From: Sanguibacter sp. HDW7
GTDB lineage: Bacteria > Actinomycetota > Actinomycetes > Actinomycetales > Cellulomonadaceae
Length of the DNA: 64,000 nucleotides
NCBI RefSeq assembly: GCF_011300875.1
Contig: NZ_CP049862.1
Location: 1,364,001-1,428,000 of the forward strand
Reading direction: 5' to 3'
The position numbers and the translations under genes are program-made. Positions within the stretch are counted from its first letter, which is position 1, and each line of letters starts with the position of its first letter. Positions 8,286 to 16,659 of this stretch are shown one piece after another. The notes beneath the pieces are model-generated. The model did not search any database and had not been told where the DNA came from. It was given only the letters and a program-made list of their open reading frames with translations.

Positions 8286-9233
8286 GTGCTCGATCCGACG
8301 GACCTGTACGAGATCGACGAGGGCGTCGCGGCGCGCCTCGGCGTGCGCGAGGGCGGCACGGGGCCGGTCCTGCTCCACGCCCTCGAGGGGTTCGTCGACG
8401 CGGGCCGGACTGCCGAGCTCGTCTCCGACCACCTCGCCGAGGCGTTCGAGACCGAGCGCCTCGTGACGTTCGACTCCGACGAGCTCCACGACTACCGCGG
8501 GCGCCGCCCGCTCATGGACTACGACGAGGACCGCTGGACGTCGTACGCCGCGCCGCGACTCGTCGTCGACGTCGCGCACGACGCGGAGGGCACGGCGTTC
8601 CTCGTCCTGCACGGCTCCGAGCCGGACCTGCGCTGGGAGCGTGTCGCGACGGGCCTCCAGCAGGTCGTCGACCGCTTCGGTGTGTCGCTCGTCGTCGGCG
8701 TCCAGGGCATCCCCATGGCGACGCCGCACACGCGTCCCGTCGGGGCGAGCGTGAGCGCGACGCGGCCCGAGCTCGTGGGTGTCCAGCCGCGGGTCTTCGG
8801 CAAGGTGCGCGTCCCCGCGAGCTTCGGCGCGATGCTCGAGCGGCGTCTCGGTGAGTCGGGGCGCGACGCGCTCGGCCTCACCATGCACGTGCCGCACTAC
8901 CTCGCGCAGGGTCACTTCCCGCCCGCGGCGCTCGAGGCGGTCCGGCGGGTCGAGCACGTCACGGGGCTCTCGCTGCGCGCCCACGACCTCGAGGAGGCCG
9001 CGCACGACGCGGCCGAGGAGATCGCCGAGCGCGCGTCGACCTCCGAGGAGGTGCGTGAGGTCGTCGCCGACCTCGAGCGTCGCTACGACGCGTTCGTCGA
9101 GGCCAACGGCGGTGCGAACCTCCTCGCGCAGCCGGTCGAGATCCCGTCCGCGGACGAGATCGGGGCGGCGTTCGAGGAGTTCCTCGCGGCGCAGGACGAG
9201 CCGGCGGACGGCGCGCGTCCCGACGAGGACTGA
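8286..9233 (+). CDS. PAC2 family protein (proteasome-assembly-chaperone-like fold)
   Basis: The 315-residue soluble protein belongs to the PAC2 family, common in actinobacteria but of unproven function. Supporting features are the LLHALEGFVDAG segment near residue 30, the RPLMDYDEDRW stretch, the VVGVQGIPMATPHTRP loop and the THHVPHYLAQ-like MHVPHYLAQ motif near residue 200. The C-terminus is acidic and helical. GTG 8286 follows AAGGAGG. It is divergent from helD. An inverted repeat (8202-8213 with 8251-8264) lies in the upstream region and may fold in the leader. Confidence 0.85.
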   Translation: MLDPTDLYEIDEGVAARLGVREGGTGPVLLHALEGFVDAGRTAELVSDHLAEAFETERLVTFDSDELHDYRGRRPLMDYDEDRWTSYAAPRLVVDVAHDAEGTAFLVLHGSEPDLRWERVATGLQQVVDRFGVSLVVGVQGIPMATPHTRPVGASVSATRPELVGVQPRVFGKVRVPASFGAMLERRLGESGRDALGLTMHVPHYLAQGHFPPAALEAVRRVEHVTGLSLRAHDLEEAAHDAAEEIAERASTSEEVREVVADLERRYDAFVEANGGANLLAQPVEIPSADEIGAAFEEFLAAQDEPADGARPDED

Positions 9234-9245
9234 CAGGACCCGCCC

Positions 9246-10268
9246 TCAGGGCGCGCCGGGGGTGTCCTGTGCGGCGTCTGCCGATGAGGGGCCCTCGACC
9301 GCGGGTGTGCCCCCGATCGTGCCGTCGTGCACGGCAGCGCCGTCGTGCCCGGCAGTGCCGTCGTGCCCTGCCGGGGCCGCTGCCGCGGCAGGGTCCACGA
9401 ACGGTGCGGCGCCGGCCGCGAAGCGCTCGAGCGCACTGCCCGTGACGAGCGTCGCGGGCACGGCGAGCCGCCGCAGGTCGCGTTCGACCTGTGGCCCCGT
9501 GAGGTCGGGCCCCGGCGCGCCCGCGCGCACCGCGGCGAGCACGAGGTTGCCATAGCGGCGTCCCTTGAGGACGGCGGGCTCGGCGACGAGCACGACCGAC
9601 GACCAGCACGGCGCCTCGTCGTCCCCGGTGCCCGAGAGGCGGGCGAGGAGCGTCGCCACCTCGCTGCGCACGGTGCGCAGCGGCGCGCGGTCTGCGACGT
9701 TCGCGAGGTAGAGGCCGCCGGGGCGCAGGACGCGGAGCACCTCGTCCGTCCATCCGTCGGTCGTGAGGTGGGCGGGCGTCGTGTCGCCAGCGAACGCGTC
9801 GCGCACGATGACGTCGGCGCTCGCCGGAGCGGACGACGCGAGGGCGCTGCGACCGTCCTCGGCGCGCAGGCGCAGGACGGGGGAGCGCGGCAGGTCGAAC
9901 CAGCCGCGCACGAGCTCGAGCAGCGTCGGGTCGGGGTCGATCGCGACCTGGCGCGACCCGGGGCGGCGGGCCTCGACCCAGCGCGGGAGCGAGCAGCCCG
10001 CCGCGCCGACGTGGATCGCGCGCAGCGGGCCCGGGGCCACGGCGTCGAGGAGCGCCCCCATGTGCTCCATGTACTCGAACGCGAGGACGGTCGGGTCCTC
10101 GTGCACGTAGGAGCTGGGGACGCCGTTGACGTGGACGGTGACGCCGCGAGGGTCGTCGCGGTCGACGACGAGCTCGACGGTGCCCGTCGTGACAGCGACG
10201 GGGCCGGTCGGAAGCTGGAATGTCGGTGGCTCGGTGTTCGATCGACGTCGGGAGGTGCGGCGGGCCAT
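9246..10268 (-). CDS. Spermidine-synthase-like methyltransferase-fold protein
   Basis: The 340-residue protein has the SAM-binding Rossmann fold of polyamine synthases: HVGAAGCSLPRW (about 93-104), acidic VAIDPDPTLLE, and DVIVRDAFAGDTTP. Actinobacterial members of this group usually lack polyamine synthesis and are annotated as spermidine synthase-like or fused MFS/synthase relatives; the substrate is unknown. The last 60 residues are Ala/Gly/His-rich with GHDGTAGHDGAAVHDGT repeats encoded by near-identical GTGCCGTCGTGC units (about 9315-9370). ATG 10268 begins a basic MARRTSRRR segment. It is divergent from the SOS-controlled HEPN-dinB operon, so the 10308-10321 LexA box might also touch it. 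It is convergent with the PAC2 gene. Confidence 0.75.
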   Translation of the reverse strand: MARRTSRRRSNTEPPTFQLPTGPVAVTTGTVELVVDRDDPRGVTVHVNGVPSSYVHEDPTVLAFEYMEHMGALLDAVAPGPLRAIHVGAAGCSLPRWVEARRPGSRQVAIDPDPTLLELVRGWFDLPRSPVLRLRAEDGRSALASSAPASADVIVRDAFAGDTTPAHLTTDGWTDEVLRVLRPGGLYLANVADRAPLRTVRSEVATLLARLSGTGDDEAPCWSSVVLVAEPAVLKGRRYGNLVLAAVRAGAPGPDLTGPQVERDLRRLAVPATLVTGSALERFAAGAAPFVDPAAAAAPAGHDGTAGHDGAAVHDGTIGGTPAVEGPSSADAAQDTPGAP

Positions 10269-10297
10269 GCGGTCCACCGTAGACGGCTCCCGAGGGC

Positions 10298-10326
10298 TTG
10301 ACGGACTCGAACAGTTGTTCGATGAT
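10298..10326 (+). promoter_or_regulatory. Promoter of the HEPN-dinB operon
   Basis: TTGACG (10298-10303), 17 bp, GATGAT (10321-10326), a good consensus fit. The spacer is almost wholly a LexA box. The leader is about 15 nt and carries AGGAGG (10333-10338) before GTG 10347. Confidence 0.8.
10308..10321 (+). promoter_or_regulatory. LexA (SOS) box of the HEPN-dinB operon
   Basis: CGAACAGTTGTTCG, a perfect CGAAC-N4-GTTCG palindrome, lies between the -35 and -10 elements. LexA bound here would block RNA polymerase directly. Confidence 0.92.
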
Positions 10327-10346
10327 GGGTGCAGGAGGTGGTGGAC

Positions 10347-10817
10347 GTGACCGTGACGACGATGACCCCGCGCAGGGACCGCGCGACCGAGGGACGTCTC
10401 GCGCTGCGCGGCGTCCAGGAGTCGGCGCTCATGCGGCGCTCGGACGCCGAGATCCTCGCCGCCCAGCTCTCGCAGGACCCGGTCGACCGCTTTCTCCACG
10501 CCCATTTCGCTGCGCTGCGTGCCGCGGGCGCCGTGCTCGCGGTCGTCGTGCCGCCGCGCGGCCGTGGCCGCGACCGGTCGGCGTGGGAGCAGCTCGCGGA
10601 CCGCGTGCCGGAGCTCGCCGGCTGGGCCGCCGTCTTCGCCGACGCTGCGCGTGTCCGCTCGTCGGTCGAGGGCGGCCGCGTCGACCTCGTCGACGACGCC
10701 CGCGCCGAGCGGGCGCTCGCGGACGCCGAGGACTTCCGGGACGCGATCGACGAGCTCGTCGAGGCCGTGCCCGCAGCCGACGGGACGCGCGCGCTGCGCG
10801 TCGTCCGGGCGTCGTGA
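10347..10817 (+). CDS. HEPN-domain protein of the SAV_6107 type, in SOS operon
   Basis: The 156-residue protein has an all-helical HEPN-like core. The segment QDPVDRFLHAHFAALRAAG (about 43-61) is the hallmark of the SAV_6107 family found beside dinB in actinobacteria, and it holds an R48-x4-H53 arrangement of the kind seen in HEPN ribonucleases, though the residue after the arginine is Phe rather than polar. A second helical part (about 95-150) is acidic. GTG 10347 is placed by AGGAGG 8 nt upstream. It is the first gene of the LexA-controlled operon, 25 bp ahead of dinB. A role in translesion synthesis or an RNA-directed SOS role is possible; neither is shown. Confidence 0.75.
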   Translation: MTVTTMTPRRDRATEGRLALRGVQESALMRRSDAEILAAQLSQDPVDRFLHAHFAALRAAGAVLAVVVPPRGRGRDRSAWEQLADRVPELAGWAAVFADAARVRSSVEGGRVDLVDDARAERALADAEDFRDAIDELVEAVPAADGTRALRVVRAS

Positions 10818-10842
10818 CCTCCCGGACGACGGGGGAGCAGCG

Positions 10843-12105
10843 ATGAGCCGCGGTCCACGGGCCGATCTCCGCGGGCGCTCGTGGGGCGACGAGGACGAGG
10901 GCTGCAACGTCCTCCACGTCGACATGGACGCGTTCTTCGCGCTCGTCGAGCTCGCACGACGACCCGAGCTGCGCGGCAGACCGGTCATCGTCGGCGGCGC
11001 CGAGCGTGGCGTCGTGCTTTCGGCGACGTACGAGGCCCGGGCGTTCGGCGTGCGGTCGGCCATGCCGATGGCGGCGGCGGTCCGGCTGTGCCCGCAGGCC
11101 GTCGTCGTGCGCCCCGAGCACGGGCTCTACCACGAGGTCTCCCGCGAGGTCATGACGATCCTGCGTGACGTCACGAGCATCGTCGAGCAGCTGAGCGTCG
11201 ACGAGGCGTTCCTCGACGTCCGTGGCGCACGGCGCAGGCTCGGTCCTCCCGTGGTCATCGCGGAGGGCATCCGTGAGCGGATCGCCCGCACGCTCGGCAT
11301 CACGTGCTCGGTCGGCATCGCCTCGACGAAGTTCGTCGCGAAGCTCGCGTCCGTCCACGCGAAGCCCGACGGCCTCCTCCTCGTGCCGCGCGCAGCGACC
11401 GTCCCGTTCCTGCGCTCCCTGCCCGTCGGGGCGCTGTGGGGCGTGGGGGAGCGCACGGAGGAGCGGCTCGCGCGGTTCGGCCTCACGACGGTCGCGCAGC
11501 TTGCGGACACCGACGTCCAGGTGCTCCAGGGAGCGATCGGCAGGTCGGCGGGGGCGCGCCTCCACGATCTCGCGTGGGGTCGTGACCCGCGTCCCGTCGA
11601 GCCGACCCGCGTCGAGAAGAGCCTCGGGGCGGAGTCGACGTTCGACCACGACCGCTCGGACCTCACCGAGGTCGAGGCCCGGCTGCTCGGCCTCGCGGAC
11701 CATGTCGCGGCCCGGCTGCGCCGGCACGGCCAGGTCGGCCGCGTCGTCGCGCTCAAGGTCCGCACGAGCGACTTCCGCACGCTCAGCCGGTCACGGACGC
11801 TCGATGCCCCGACGGACGTCGGGCGCGAGATCTACCTCGCGGCGCGTGAGCTCCTTGCGGGCGTCGACCTGCGGGGGCTCCCGGTCCGGCTCGTCGGCGT
11901 CCGGCTCGAAGGACTTGCGGCCCGGGAGGGCGTCCCGCTGCAGGCGACGCTCGAGGAGGCGTCGGACGGCACCGTCGAGAGGCGGCGCGAGGCCGAGGCT
12001 GCGATGGACCTGGTGCGTGAACGTTTCGGGCGTGCGGCCATCGGGCCGGGCGCCGCGAGCCTCGTCCACCGCGTCGACCGAGAGGTCTCGTCCGGCAACG
12101 GGTGA
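10843..12105 (+). CDS. dinB: DNA polymerase IV (Y family)
   Basis: The 420-residue translesion polymerase shows the palm motifs HVDMDAFFALVE (about 26-37) and SVDEAFLDV (about 121-129) with the metal-binding Asp and Asp-Glu, the YEARAFGVRSAMP finger segment, helix-hairpin-helix around residues 200-220, and a C-terminal little-finger domain. It copies past damaged bases with low fidelity. ATG 10843 follows GGGGGAG. Control by the LexA box at 10308-10321 makes it SOS-inducible together with the HEPN protein. A classic C-terminal clamp-binding peptide is not obvious. Confidence 0.95.
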   Translation: MSRGPRADLRGRSWGDEDEGCNVLHVDMDAFFALVELARRPELRGRPVIVGGAERGVVLSATYEARAFGVRSAMPMAAAVRLCPQAVVVRPEHGLYHEVSREVMTILRDVTSIVEQLSVDEAFLDVRGARRRLGPPVVIAEGIRERIARTLGITCSVGIASTKFVAKLASVHAKPDGLLLVPRAATVPFLRSLPVGALWGVGERTEERLARFGLTTVAQLADTDVQVLQGAIGRSAGARLHDLAWGRDPRPVEPTRVEKSLGAESTFDHDRSDLTEVEARLLGLADHVAARLRRHGQVGRVVALKVRTSDFRTLSRSRTLDAPTDVGREIYLAARELLAGVDLRGLPVRLVGVRLEGLAAREGVPLQATLEEASDGTVERRREAEAAMDLVRERFGRAAIGPGAASLVHRVDREVSSGNG

Positions 12106-12284
12106 CGGCGTGGGCCGCCCGGTTCTGCGCGACGCTCAGGGTGTCGCGAGTCTCCACGGCTGTGCGTCGTGGGACGCCCCGGTTGCACGTCGTGGAACGC
12201 CTGGAGGGGTGGGCAAGGTCCCTACGAGGGGCGAGGTGCCGACCGTCACCCGGGCACCGGGTACAACTTCTGCCGGAACCGACC

Positions 12285-12290
12285 TATCCT
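12285..12290 (+). promoter_or_regulatory. Probable -10 element of the DUF3040 gene
   Basis: TATCCT about 40 nt before ATG 12331; no clear -35. The 12106-12284 stretch before it holds nothing else that I recognise. Confidence 0.45.
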
Positions 12291-12330
12291 GGGGGTGACC
12301 GCCTGAACCGAACGATGAAGCGGGGTGCCC

Positions 12331-12741
12331 ATGCCACTGTCCGAGTACGAGCAGCGCGTGCTCGAGCAGATGGAGCGTCAGCTCTCCGCCGACGACCCGA
12401 AGCTCGCCACGACGCTCACCACACCCCGTCGACGCACGGGGCGCAAGGTCGTCATCGCCGTCGTCAGTGTCCTCGTCGGGCTCGTCCTCCTTGTCCTCGG
12501 AGTTTTCAAGAGCCTCGTCGTCGTCGGCATCCTCGGCTTCCTCGTGATGTTCGGGGGCGTCGCGTACGCGGTTCTTGCACCGTCCGCGTCGGCGGAGCCC
12601 GCTGGACCCCAGGGCGTCGTCACCGACTCCGGCCATGTCAAGGCGCGCGCCCGTGGGCGTGACCAGGGCAAGGCTCGCGGCGAGAGCTTCATGCAGCGTA
12701 TGGAGCAGCGCTGGGACAAGCGCAGGGACAGCGGCCTCTGA
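12331..12741 (+). CDS. DUF3040 membrane protein
   Basis: The 136-residue protein starts MPLSEYEQRVLEQMERQL, the signature of DUF3040, a small actinobacterial family. Two membrane segments follow (about 40-59 and 62-82), then a basic cytoplasmic tail ending in RMEQRWDKRRDSGL. Function is unknown. The family is often found near mraZ and cell-division genes, as here, so a minor envelope or division role is possible (inference). ATG 12331 gives the canonical start; GTG 12325 in frame is an alternative. A strong terminator follows. Confidence 0.85.
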   Translation: MPLSEYEQRVLEQMERQLSADDPKLATTLTTPRRRTGRKVVIAVVSVLVGLVLLVLGVFKSLVVVGILGFLVMFGGVAYAVLAPSASAEPAGPQGVVTDSGHVKARARGRDQGKARGESFMQRMEQRWDKRRDSGL

Positions 12742-12758
12742 CAGTCGGATCTCAGCTC

Positions 12759-12799
12759 ACGGAAGGGCCCCACGCACACGGTGCGTGGGGCCCTTCCGT
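12759..12799. terminator. Terminator after the DUF3040 gene
   Basis: A perfect 19-bp stem (12759-12777 with 12781-12799) closes on a 3-nt loop. It stands before the convergent transglutaminase operon and can act both ways. Confidence 0.88.
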
Positions 12800-12899
12800 C
12801 GTCCTGCGCAGGCTGCACTCACGTCCGCACGTCCGCACGTCTGCATGCCTGCACGCCCGGACAAGCGCACGCTGCCGCGCTGACGCTCGGTCCGGCCTT

Positions 12900-13115
12900 C
12901 CGTGATCGCGTGCTCAGCCTCGCGACGGCGTGACGGCGTGACGGCGCGACGGTATGACGCCGTATCCACGTCGACCGCGGCGTGCTCTGCGTCATGACAC
13001 TGTGACCTCGTCGACCGTGGCGGTCTCGGTCGTGGCGGCGCGACCTCGTCGATCGCGGCGCGCTCAGCGTCGAGACGCCGTGACCTCGTCGACAGCGACG
13101 GCCTCGGTCGCGTCG
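12900..13115. repeat. Degenerate repeats across the 3' end of the transglutaminase gene
   Basis: The stretch without a gene from 12800 to 13063 holds short GACGGCGTGACGGCG-type repeats (12920-12962) and then three or four imperfect units of about 60-75 bp sharing GTGACCTCGTCGAC and GCGCTCAGCGTCGAGAC-like cores. They continue into the last 50 bp of the coding region. Read on the minus strand the units encode related peptides (AVAVDEV, DAERAAIDEV, DAEHAAVDV, EAEHAITEG), but the last three are in a different frame from the gene. Confidence 0.55.
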
Positions 13116-15385
13116 ACCGCGCCCCCGTCGGCCCCCGGACCGTCGACGGAGCCAGCCCGTCGTCGCGCACGGAGGAGAGCGAGCTCCTCGAGCGCGGACT
13201 TCTCCAGATCCGCGACCTCGTCAGGGGCCGGCACGGGTGAGCCGGGAGCGTATCGTGCGCGCTCGACCGCGCGGGCGAGCGCGACGATCCCGCCGGTCGG
13301 GCCGCCGACCCGCTCGGCGAAGGAACGTGTCGTCTCTCCGGCAGCCGGGGCAAGGTTGTCGCGGTGGGCCGCGCGGAGCACGGCGCGCCAGGCGGCCTCG
13401 ACGTCGCGGCGTGCCTCCGCCCGGCGGCGCAGGAGGAACGCACCGCCGCCTGCGAGAACGAGGACGAGCGTGGCGAGGCCTCCGACGAGCCAGGTGCGAG
13501 TCCCGCCGGCGCCGGAGGGCTGCTGGGCGGTGGGTCGCGAGCTCGGTCCGGTCGGGCGTCCGGTCGGGGTCTGGCTGGGCGTCGCGGTCGCGACCGTCGG
13601 CTCCTCGGTCGGTGCGACCGTCGCGTCGGGCTCGGGGACCGTGTAGTCGGGGGCGAGACCCGACTGCGAGCCGGGCGTGGGCTCGAACCGGACCCAACCG
13701 ATCTCGGAGAAGTAGACCTCCGGCCAGGCGTGCGCGTCGCGGCCGCGGACGACGTAGCGGCCGGACTCGGACCGTCCGGGCAGGTAGCCGACGGCGAGCC
13801 GCGCGGGCAGGCCGAGCGAGCGGGCCATGGTTGCCATGGCGGTGGCGAACTGCACGCAGTACCCACGGCCGTCCTCGAGGAAGTCGAGGACGGCGTCGCT
13901 GCTCGTCTGCGCGGGCACCTCGAGCGTGTACCGGAACTTCGGATCGGTCCGCAGGTAGTCCTGGAGCGCGACGACGCGGTCGTAGTCGGTCTCGGCGTTC
14001 TCGACGATCCCGGCGGCGATCGTCGCGATCTCGTCGGCGCCGGGGAGGGCGTAGGACCCCTCGACGGCCTGATAGTCGGCGGACGGGACTGCGTCGCCGT
14101 TGCGGGGCGCCGTCGTGGCGCGCAGGACGTCGGCGGACAGGTCGCGCGGGAGGAACGTGATGGTGGCCTCGTCGCCCGCCGAGAGGTCGGGGGTCGTCGC
14201 GACGACGTCGCGGGTCGTGTCGTAGGTGCTCGAGGCGCCGGGGCGGTCGACCGAGCGGGGGTCGAGCGGCACGGGGAGCGCTCTTCCGCGCATCTCCTCG
14301 CTGCGCAGCTCGAGCTTGACGGGGGCCCGGAGGTTGCCGGCGAGTGCGCCGGGCCACAGGAGGGTGCCGTCGTCGACGGCGGTGCCCTGCGCGGGCTCGG
14401 GCTTCCAGGTGCGGCCGTCGAAGTTGTAGAGCGTGCCGGTGCGGAGCGGGCCTCGCTCCGCAGGAGAGGAGATGGTGTAGCTGTAGGCCTTGCGCTGCGA
14501 GCGCTCGCCGAGGCTGCGGGCGAGGTCGAGGTTCTCGCCGACCTGGCCGACACCCGAGCGGACGTCCGGTGCCTCGATGCTGCCCCACCCGGGAACGTGC
14601 GGGAGCACGGCGCCGAGCGTGAGCGTCCCGACGACGGTGACGGCGGTGAGGGCTCCCCACCGGACGGCGCGTGGCCCGTAGGTGCGCACCGCGCGGTCAC
14701 GGTCCCGGGTCCATCGGTCGCGGCCGGGAGCGGGGTAGCGCCGCACGATCGCCTGGGGGTCGTCGACGGCGAGCAGCCCGAGGAGGCTCAGGCCCGTGAT
14801 GACGACGGCCGTGAGGGGCATGTCCTGGACGATGAGCAGGGGTGGGAGCCACAGGAGCCCGACGGCGACGCCGGCGAGGGCTGGGACCCTCACGGCGATG
14901 ACGACGTCCGCGAGGACGAGGACGCCGAGCGCGCCGACGACGACGAGGAGCACGACGGGCTCGAGCGGGTCGACCGGGGCGGCGTAGATGGTGAGGAGCT
15001 CGGGGATCGTGCGGAGCAGCCCGATGACGTTGCCGACGTCGGACGGGCCGACGAGGGGGTCGAAGAGCGCCGGTGTCGTCGCGGTCGCTTCCGAGGTGCC
15101 GAAGCGCCCGACGACGAGCCAGGCGCTGAGCAGCGCCCCGGCGAGCGTCGGCAGGAGGGCGGCGAACGTCCCGACGTCGGCGCCGCGCCAGGCGCGCAGG
15201 CCGAGCCGCACGAGGACGATGACGGCCGTGACGAGCAGGACGAGGGTGACGACCTCGGTGCGCCATGCGCCGGGGACGATGACTGCGGAGAGGCCGATCG
15301 CCGAGGCGCTCACGGCGATCGCGAGGAGGACCCCGGAGGCGATCGTGCGACCGGGGGCGGGAAGGTACTCGACGGACGTGCTCAT
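13064..15385 (-). CDS. TgpA-like transglutaminase-domain membrane protein
   Basis: The 773-residue protein has a multi-helix membrane N-terminus (about 1-215), an extracytoplasmic transglutaminase-like cysteine peptidase domain with Cys in GRGYCVQFATAM (about 509) and His in DAHAWPEVYF (about 550), a Thr/Pro-rich linker, a further membrane helix (about 628-648) and a cytoplasmic DUF4129-like tail with ETTRSFAERV. ATG 15385 overlaps the end of the DUF58 gene (ATGA), so they are coupled. With DUF58 and MoxR it forms a conserved operon of unknown envelope function. The C-terminus runs into a degenerate repeat region and may be variable. Confidence 0.88.
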   Translation of the reverse strand: MSTSVEYLPAPGRTIASGVLLAIAVSASAIGLSAVIVPGAWRTEVVTLVLLVTAVIVLVRLGLRAWRGADVGTFAALLPTLAGALLSAWLVVGRFGTSEATATTPALFDPLVGPSDVGNVIGLLRTIPELLTIYAAPVDPLEPVVLLVVVGALGVLVLADVVIAVRVPALAGVAVGLLWLPPLLIVQDMPLTAVVITGLSLLGLLAVDDPQAIVRRYPAPGRDRWTRDRDRAVRTYGPRAVRWGALTAVTVVGTLTLGAVLPHVPGWGSIEAPDVRSGVGQVGENLDLARSLGERSQRKAYSYTISSPAERGPLRTGTLYNFDGRTWKPEPAQGTAVDDGTLLWPGALAGNLRAPVKLELRSEEMRGRALPVPLDPRSVDRPGASSTYDTTRDVVATTPDLSAGDEATITFLPRDLSADVLRATTAPRNGDAVPSADYQAVEGSYALPGADEIATIAAGIVENAETDYDRVVALQDYLRTDPKFRYTLEVPAQTSSDAVLDFLEDGRGYCVQFATAMATMARSLGLPARLAVGYLPGRSESGRYVVRGRDAHAWPEVYFSEIGWVRFEPTPGSQSGLAPDYTVPEPDATVAPTEEPTVATATPSQTPTGRPTGPSSRPTAQQPSGAGGTRTWLVGGLATLVLVLAGGGAFLLRRRAEARRDVEAAWRAVLRAAHRDNLAPAAGETTRSFAERVGGPTGGIVALARAVERARYAPGSPVPAPDEVADLEKSALEELALLRARRRAGSVDGPGADGGAVDATEAVAVDEVTASRR

Positions 15386-16659
15386 GCGCGGACCCCGGTG
15401 AGCTGCTGCCAGGCGTCGTCAAGATCGTCGTCGGTGAGGACGACGGTGCGCCACCCGCGGTCGCGGAGCAGGCTCGCGACGGGGTTGTCGCCGTGGGCGC
15501 GCGTGACGACGACGGCGATGCGGCTCGCGGACGACGTGGCCTCGTCCCCGTACGCGGCGAGCTCGATGTCGATGGCCTCGCCGTCGCCGCCGAGGACGAC
15601 GACGAGCTGTTCGGCGCCGCGCCGGGCGGCGACGACCTCGGTGAGTCGGGTGGAGCGCGACGTCGTGCGGGTGGCACCGACCGGCATGGGGGTGAGGTCG
15701 ATCGTCGGGTCGAGGATGCGGGCCCGGGCGGCGTCGTCGGTCGAGACGACGCGGTTGCCTGCGGTCCCCGAGGCGGGCCCGGCGTCACCGACGGCGACGA
15801 GGCGGACGGCGTGCCCGGTCTCGACGAGGTGGATCGCGAGCGTCGCGCCGACGGAGACGATCCGCTCGAGGACGGGGTCGTGGGCGGTGCGGCGCGCGAC
15901 CGGGAGGTCGATGACGACGGTCGCGGGGGTGAGGCTCGCGCCCTCGTCGACGCGGACGTGGAGCTCTCGGTGGCGTGCGGCGCTCTTCCAGTGCACTCGG
16001 CGCAGGTCGTCGCCGGGGACGTAGCGGCGCAGCGACGAGTCCTCGTCGCTCGGCTCGTTCGCGCCGGCCTGCATGGGGGAGATGCCGGCCTGGGCGAGCG
16101 CAGTGCTTGCCGTCATGGGCAGCAGACGGGGACGGACGGGGACGAGGGACGGGTCGCCGAGGGTCGAGGTCGCGCGGCAGAGCCCGAGCGGGCCGACCCG
16201 GGTGATCTCGAGCGGGCCGAGCGGCCACCGGCCCCGGACGGCTGGGTGCAGCGCGTACTCGAGGTGGACGTCCTCGTAGCGGGCGCGGACGATCGCTCGC
16301 AGCGGGCTGCCGGAGCGCAGGCTCGGTGGCACCTCCTCGGCGAGCGCGAAGCCGTGGAGGAGGTCGGAGGTCCACGGGCTGAGGTGCCGGGGTGCGATGA
16401 GCGTCGAGACGCTGACCTCGTCGCCGACGTGCGCCGGGACGGGGCGCAACGTGCGGCTCACGGTGAACCGGCCCGAGGGTTGCAGCACGACGAGCATGAT
16501 CGTCGTGACGGCGACCGGTACGCACAGGAGCAGCCCGAGGACGGTGACGGGTGTGAGGGCCGAGACGAAGCCGGCCAGTGCGAGGACGACCCCGGCGAGC
16601 AGCAGCCCGGTCCCACGGTTGGTGAGCCGGACGGTGCGGGTGACGGGGCGTGCGGTCAT
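15382..16659 (-). CDS. DUF58 domain protein
   Basis: The 425-residue protein starts with two close membrane segments (about 15-55), then a beta-rich region and the DUF58 core with EPSDEDSSLRRYVPGDDLRRVHWKSAARHRELHVR-type sequence, of which RRYVPGDD and HWKSAAR (about 213-230) are the hallmarks. A von Willebrand-like fold follows. DUF58 proteins are partners of MoxR ATPases. It overlaps moxR (ATGA at 16656-16659) and the transglutaminase gene, so the three are made together. Role is probably chaperone-assisted assembly or activation of an envelope complex (inference from family context). Confidence 0.9.
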   Translation of the reverse strand: MTARPVTRTVRLTNRGTGLLLAGVVLALAGFVSALTPVTVLGLLLCVPVAVTTIMLVVLQPSGRFTVSRTLRPVPAHVGDEVSVSTLIAPRHLSPWTSDLLHGFALAEEVPPSLRSGSPLRAIVRARYEDVHLEYALHPAVRGRWPLGPLEITRVGPLGLCRATSTLGDPSLVPVRPRLLPMTASTALAQAGISPMQAGANEPSDEDSSLRRYVPGDDLRRVHWKSAARHRELHVRVDEGASLTPATVVIDLPVARRTAHDPVLERIVSVGATLAIHLVETGHAVRLVAVGDAGPASGTAGNRVVSTDDAARARILDPTIDLTPMPVGATRTTSRSTRLTEVVAARRGAEQLVVVLGGDGEAIDIELAAYGDEATSSASRIAVVVTRAHGDNPVASLLRDRGWRTVVLTDDDLDDAWQQLTGVRA

